From: an uncultured Oscillospiraceae bacterium
GTDB lineage: Bacteria > Bacillota > Clostridia > Oscillospirales > Acutalibacteraceae
DNA length: 64,000 bases
Assembly (NCBI GenBank): GCA_902492045.1
Contig: CABUKB010000002.1
Span: 62,001 to 126,000, forward strand
Direction of reading: 5' to 3'
Positions 61,038-64,000 of this stretch are shown here, piece after piece (position 1 is the stretch's first letter; the number at the start of each line of letters is the position of its first letter). The position numbers and the translations under genes were made by a program. Below the pieces are notes generated by a model. It made no database searches. It was not told the origin of the DNA and saw only the letters and a program-made list of their open reading frames with translations.

Positions 61038-61805
61038 ATGGTTCGACTGATCCTCAGCGGATGCAACGGCAAAATGGGGCGCGTGATTACCCGCTGCGCC
61101 GACGAACGGTGCGATTGTTCCATCGTCGCCGGATTTGATCTCAATACCGAAAATCATGCCGGTTTTCCCGTATATGCCAATCCGGCCAACTGCAATATGA
61201 AAGCCGACGCTGTCATTGACTTTTCTCACCCCTCCGCCTTTTCGGGGGTGCTGGCCTATGCGCTCGATAACCGGCTTCCCCTGGTGATGGCCACGACCGG
61301 CCTCGATGAAAAACAGGTGTTGGCCTTGAAAGACGCTTCGGCGGACATTCCGGTTTTTTTCAGCGCCAACATGTCTATGGGCGTCAGCCTTATCATGGAA
61401 TTGGCGAAAAAAGCCGCCTGTGTCCTGGGAAACGATTTTGACGTAGAGATTCTCGAAAAACATCACAACCAGAAAGTGGATGCGCCCTCCGGCACCGCTC
61501 TGATGCTGGCGGATGCCGTATCCGAAGGGCTTGATTATACCCCTCGGTATGTATTTGACCGGCACGACCGGCGCGAAAAGCGCGTCAAAGAAGAGATCGG
61601 CTTTTCCTCGATTCGGGGCGGTACCATTGTCGGAGAACATGAAGTGATTTTCGCCGGGCACGACGAGATCGTCACCATTACCCATACCGCCATGTCCAAG
61701 GAAATCTTTGCTGTGGGCGCGCTCAACGCGGCGCTCTTCTTAGTGGGCCGCCCGGCCGGCTTTTACAATATGAAAGACTGGATCGGCCAGAGCGTCTCCC
61801 CTTGA
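61038..61805 (+). CDS. dapB: 4-hydroxy-tetrahydrodipicolinate reductase
   Basis: Third lysine-pathway step here. The 255-residue protein has the NAD(P) motif LSGCNGKMGRVI and the substrate-binding EKHHNQKVDAPSGTALMLAD. ATG 61038 is nine bases after AAAGG; upstream in-frame ATGs lack a good site. Ends the operon before a terminator. Confidence 0.95.
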   Translation: MVRLILSGCNGKMGRVITRCADERCDCSIVAGFDLNTENHAGFPVYANPANCNMKADAVIDFSHPSAFSGVLAYALDNRLPLVMATTGLDEKQVLALKDASADIPVFFSANMSMGVSLIMELAKKAACVLGNDFDVEILEKHHNQKVDAPSGTALMLADAVSEGLDYTPRYVFDRHDRREKRVKEEIGFSSIRGGTIVGEHEVIFAGHDEIVTITHTAMSKEIFAVGALNAALFLVGRPAGFYNMKDWIGQSVSP

Positions 61806-61847
61806 TCCCTATCGTTACGGCAGCGAGCATACATACGCATTCTAGTT

Positions 61848-61884
61848 AAGAATACCGGCTCCCTTTCGGGGCCGGTATTCTTTT
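61848..61884. terminator. Shared terminator of dapB and the ComM-like gene
   Basis: 12-bp stem AAGAATACCGGC with its complement (61848-61859, 61871-61882); T-run on the plus side, and the arms give A/T flanks suited to both directions. Confidence 0.85.
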
Positions 61885-61926
61885 ACAGCGAAATGGCCAA
61901 ACGAACAAAACATGGCAGGATATACA

Positions 61927-63456
61927 CTACCGGGTTTGCCAATATTTCCGGTCAAGGCTCCGGTATTGCACCGCCTCAGCCACATGGGTGCTGTCGATGA
62001 TTTCCTGTTCCGCCAAATCCGCAATAGTCCGGGACACTTTGAGCAACCGGTCATAGGCCCTGGCCGATAACCCCATGAGAGAAAAGGCGTTTTTGAGAAG
62101 CTTTTGGGCCCCTTCGGTAAGAGGACAAAGATCTTTGAGCAAATGCGAGGGAATCTGGGAATTACAAAGCAGACCGGTGCCGGTAAAACGTTCCCTCTGT
62201 ACGGCCCGGGCCCGATTAACCCTTTTCCGGATAGACGCCGAACTTTCCCCGGGAGACTTTGAAGCGAGCTGTTCGAACTCCACCGGAGGCACCTCGATAT
62301 GCAGGTCGATCCGGTCGAGGAGCGGTCCCGATACCCGGGAGAGGTACCGTTGTGCTGCTGCCGCAGAGCAGGTACAACGCCGGGTGGGATGGCCGAAATA
62401 GCCGCAGGGACAAGGATTCATCGCGGCAACCAAGGTAAAGGAACAGGGATAGGATAAAGAAGCGCTGACCCGTGAAATCGTCACCTGGTGATCCTCCAAG
62501 GGCTGACGAAGGCATTCCATCGCCTGCCGGGAAAATTCGGGCAGTTCGTCCAAAAACAAGACGCCGTTATGGGCCAGGGAAACTTCTCCCGGCCGGGGAA
62601 CGCTTCCGCCCCCGGCCAGTCCCGGTGCCGAGATATTGTGGTGGGGTGCGCGAAATGGCCGGGAACGAAGGAGCCCCACGCCACCCGGCAGAGTACCGGC
62701 CACGGAATGAAGTTTTGTGGTTTCCAGGGCCTCTTGCCTGGTCATGTCGGGAAGGATGGAGGGCAGCCGCTTGGCCAGCATGCTTTTTCCAGAACCCGGA
62801 GGACCGATCAACAGGACGTTGTGGGCCCCGGCCGCCGCAATTTCCAGAGCCCGGCGGGCCGCCGTTTGCCCCATCACATCGGCAAAATCCGGAACACCCG
62901 GCTCCTGGCCCGGCTGGAATCCAACCGGTTCCAAAGGCTGGAGCACGGTATGGCCGGCCAGATGCTCCAGCAAATCGGAAAGAGTGGAAACCGGATAGAC
63001 CCGGATGCCGTCCACAACCGCGCCCTCCGCGGCGTTGTCCGCCGGGATGAAAGCCCGTTTTACCCCATTGTCCCGTGCCGCCATTATCATGGGAAGTACA
63101 CCGGGCACCCCCCGTACTTCCCCAGTTAAGGACAATTCGCCGAGAAAAACACAATCATCGACACAGGCTTTCATCTGACCGCTTGCAATGAGCAGGGCCA
63201 GCAAAAGGGGAAGATCATAGACGGACCCTTCCTTCCGAATGTCCGCCGGAGCCAGGTTGACCGTAATGCGGCTGACCGGATAAGAAAAGCCGCTGTTTTT
63301 CATGGCGGCGCGAACCCGATCCCGCGATTCCCTGACCGCCGCGCCCGGAAGACCGACCACATCGAATCCCGGCAGCCCCTGGGAAAGGTCGGCCTCCACA
63401 TCCACCATAAAGCCATCCGCACCGAGCAAACCCATACTTTTAATTTTGGCAAACAC
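61927..63456 (-). CDS. ComM/YifB-type Mg-chelatase-like AAA+ ATPase
   Basis: 509-residue AAA+ protein. It has the Lon-like N-terminal domain (LPGFDVVGLPGAAVRESRDRVRAA), Walker A GPPGSGKSMLAKRLP, then LFLDELPEFSRQAMECLRQPLED and the zinc motif CPCGYFGHPTRRCTC. The Haemophilus/Vibrio homologue ComM is a helicase that drives branch migration in natural transformation; a similar role here is inferred. The GTG at 63456 follows GAGGGTGG. Confidence 0.93.
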   Translation of the reverse strand: MFAKIKSMGLLGADGFMVDVEADLSQGLPGFDVVGLPGAAVRESRDRVRAAMKNSGFSYPVSRITVNLAPADIRKEGSVYDLPLLLALLIASGQMKACVDDCVFLGELSLTGEVRGVPGVLPMIMAARDNGVKRAFIPADNAAEGAVVDGIRVYPVSTLSDLLEHLAGHTVLQPLEPVGFQPGQEPGVPDFADVMGQTAARRALEIAAAGAHNVLLIGPPGSGKSMLAKRLPSILPDMTRQEALETTKLHSVAGTLPGGVGLLRSRPFRAPHHNISAPGLAGGGSVPRPGEVSLAHNGVLFLDELPEFSRQAMECLRQPLEDHQVTISRVSASLSYPCSFTLVAAMNPCPCGYFGHPTRRCTCSAAAAQRYLSRVSGPLLDRIDLHIEVPPVEFEQLASKSPGESSASIRKRVNRARAVQRERFTGTGLLCNSQIPSHLLKDLCPLTEGAQKLLKNAFSLMGLSARAYDRLLKVSRTIADLAEQEIIDSTHVAEAVQYRSLDRKYWQTR

Positions 63457-63605
63457 GCCGCCACCCTCTTTGGAAAAAGCTGAACGGGATATCGACGCCG
63501 ATACCCCGTCCCATCTCGAATTTTGCCTCCATCAAAACGCCGTACCGCCGGTTGTTATACCCGGCACGTTCTCCCCGAATGATTTTCAGGCAAAGGTTTG
63601 TTTCC

Positions 63606-63634
63606 ATTATATCCCGTATTCCTCCATACGGCAA
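63606..63634 (-). promoter_or_regulatory. Promoter of the ComM-like gene
   Basis: On the minus strand: TTGCCG (63629-63634), 17-base spacer, TATAAT (63606-63611), giving a leader of roughly 145 bases. Confidence 0.6.
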
Positions 63635-63644
63635 TGTTTTCGGG

Positions 63645-63842
63645 TCACTTTTCGCGTGAACACTTATCACATTTATCCTTGCCGGACTTTTGATGGGAGA
63701 GGCATCGCCCGGAAACAGGGCAAGACCCGCATCCTCCCGAACAGCCGGAGCGGCCGGTTTTTCGGCGCCATATCGCCAGCGCGGCAGCGCCTCCGACACA
63801 CAAAACGGCCAGAATGGCTATGACAACATCTGCCGGCGTCAT
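63645..63842 (-). CDS. FeoB-associated Cys-rich membrane protein
   Basis: 65-residue protein with one membrane span (VVIAILAVLCVGGAAALAIW) followed by a cysteine-rich tail with CSGGCGSCPVSGRC and CDKC. This matches the FeoB-associated family (PF12669), which usually lies next to the ferrous iron transporter feoB. A feoB gene would be expected to the right of the window. ATG 63842 follows GGGGGAG. Its own promoter is at 63882-63910. Confidence 0.88.
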   Translation of the reverse strand: MTPADVVIAILAVLCVGGAAALAIWRRKTGRSGCSGGCGSCPVSGRCLSHQKSGKDKCDKCSREK

Positions 63843-63881
63843 GATTTTTCTCCCCCAATCCGTTGCGGTGAGTTCTTGTTC

Positions 63882-63910
63882 AGTATACGACGTCGCCGGA
63901 CTTTTGACAA
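63882..63910 (-). promoter_or_regulatory. Promoter of the FeoB-associated gene
   Basis: On the minus strand: TTGTCA (63905-63910), 17-base spacer, TATACT (63882-63887). Confidence 0.65.
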
Positions 63911-63932
63911 GTGTCGACCGGCGGTTTACAAT
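63904..63932 (+). promoter_or_regulatory. Plus-strand promoter overlapping the previous one
   Basis: TTGACA (63904-63909), 17-base spacer, TACAAT (63927-63932). Its -35 box lies on top of the minus-strand -35 box. Confidence 0.5.
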
Positions 63933-63958
63933 AAATAGGCAAAAATTTCCATTGAAAA

Positions 63959-63994
63959 GGATCCGCCGCAAAACAATGCTTTTGCGGCGGATCC
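63959..63994 (-). terminator. Terminator of an unseen minus-strand gene to the right
   Basis: Perfect 15-bp stem (63959-63973 with 63980-63994); reading minus it is followed by TTTTCAATG. It would end the gene beyond the right edge; reading plus it sits just after the promoter at 63904. Confidence 0.65.
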
Positions 63995-64000
63995 TGTACA

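Noticed and set aside
63440..63607. A small minus-strand ORF (55 codons) just before the ComM-like gene
   Set aside because: Its ATG lies inside the TATAAT box of a good promoter, so it would not be in the transcript; no ribosome site at proper distance.
1..64000. CRISPR array, rRNA genes, complete insertion sequences or prophage genes
   Set aside because: No regularly spaced repeats, rRNA motifs, transposases or phage structural genes were seen.

Overview
The window reads as one chromosomal contig from a low-to-moderate-GC member of the Clostridia. Support: strong AGGAGG-type ribosome binding sites, frequent GTG/TTG starts, HPr kinase, WhiA and RapZ, the scpA/scpB/GerW/D-Ala-D-Ala carboxypeptidase block of spore formers, a T-box and a lysine riboswitch, glycyl radical chemistry, and clostridial gene pairs such as FeoB-associated protein plus ComM-like ATPase. 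Species cannot be named from this sequence; a gut or digester Oscillospirales-type anaerobe is an inference. No rRNA operon, CRISPR array, prophage or complete insertion sequence was seen.

Layout. 1-6.8 kb (minus): hprK, a PHP phosphatase, a ROK sugar kinase, murB, rapZ, whiA and the first 412 codons of dnaE, a carbon-control/cell-wall/replication cluster. 7.1-11.1 kb: a GT4 glycolipid-type glycosyltransferase (plus), then a minus operon of two bacterial PH-domain membrane proteins and a phosphopantetheinyl transferase. 11.27 kb: tRNA-Ala(CGC), followed by a type I restriction-modification island (hsdR-hsdM-hsdS plus a frameshifted small gene) reaching 17.2 kb. 17.7-22.1 kb (minus): M50 protease, scpA, scpB, DUF2953, GerW-family protein, penicillin-binding carboxypeptidase. 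22.3-29 kb (plus): rpmB, pyrophosphatase, nicotinamidase-like hydrolase, nicotinate phosphoribosyltransferase, a winged-helix regulator, a C39-like exported protein, a PflX-type radical SAM protein and a sirtuin, with NAD metabolism as the common thread. 29-34.3 kb: an AraC-type regulator divergent from a short glycyl radical enzyme, its activase and a zinc alcohol dehydrogenase, a self-contained and apparently uncharacterised metabolic module. 34.3-41.8 kb (minus): aminotransferase, trpS, DUF3825 protein, lipoprotein and an EndoQ-like nuclease fused to a UvrD helicase. 41.9-47.2 kb: gltX, an exported protein, ilvD and a membrane protein. 47.3-52 kb (plus): a tryptophan-specific T-box, a small ORF with two early Trp codons, a TrpXYZ-type ABC importer and a TrpB2-type synthase. 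52.1-53.2 kb: an orphan BtrH-like protein. About 53.5-57.4 kb: an AT-rich stretch with an AlkX/YcaQ-type glycosylase, a 4Fe-4S protein, a RidA protein and a broken Cap4-like nuclease. 57.5-63.9 kb: queA, lysine riboswitch with asd-dapA-dapB, a ComM-like ATPase and a FeoB-associated protein.

The most interesting systems are the glycyl radical enzyme module with its apparent AraC half-sites, the EndoQ-UvrD fusion, and the possible two-layer tryptophan control at 47.3-47.8 kb (T-box followed by a Trp-containing leader ORF).
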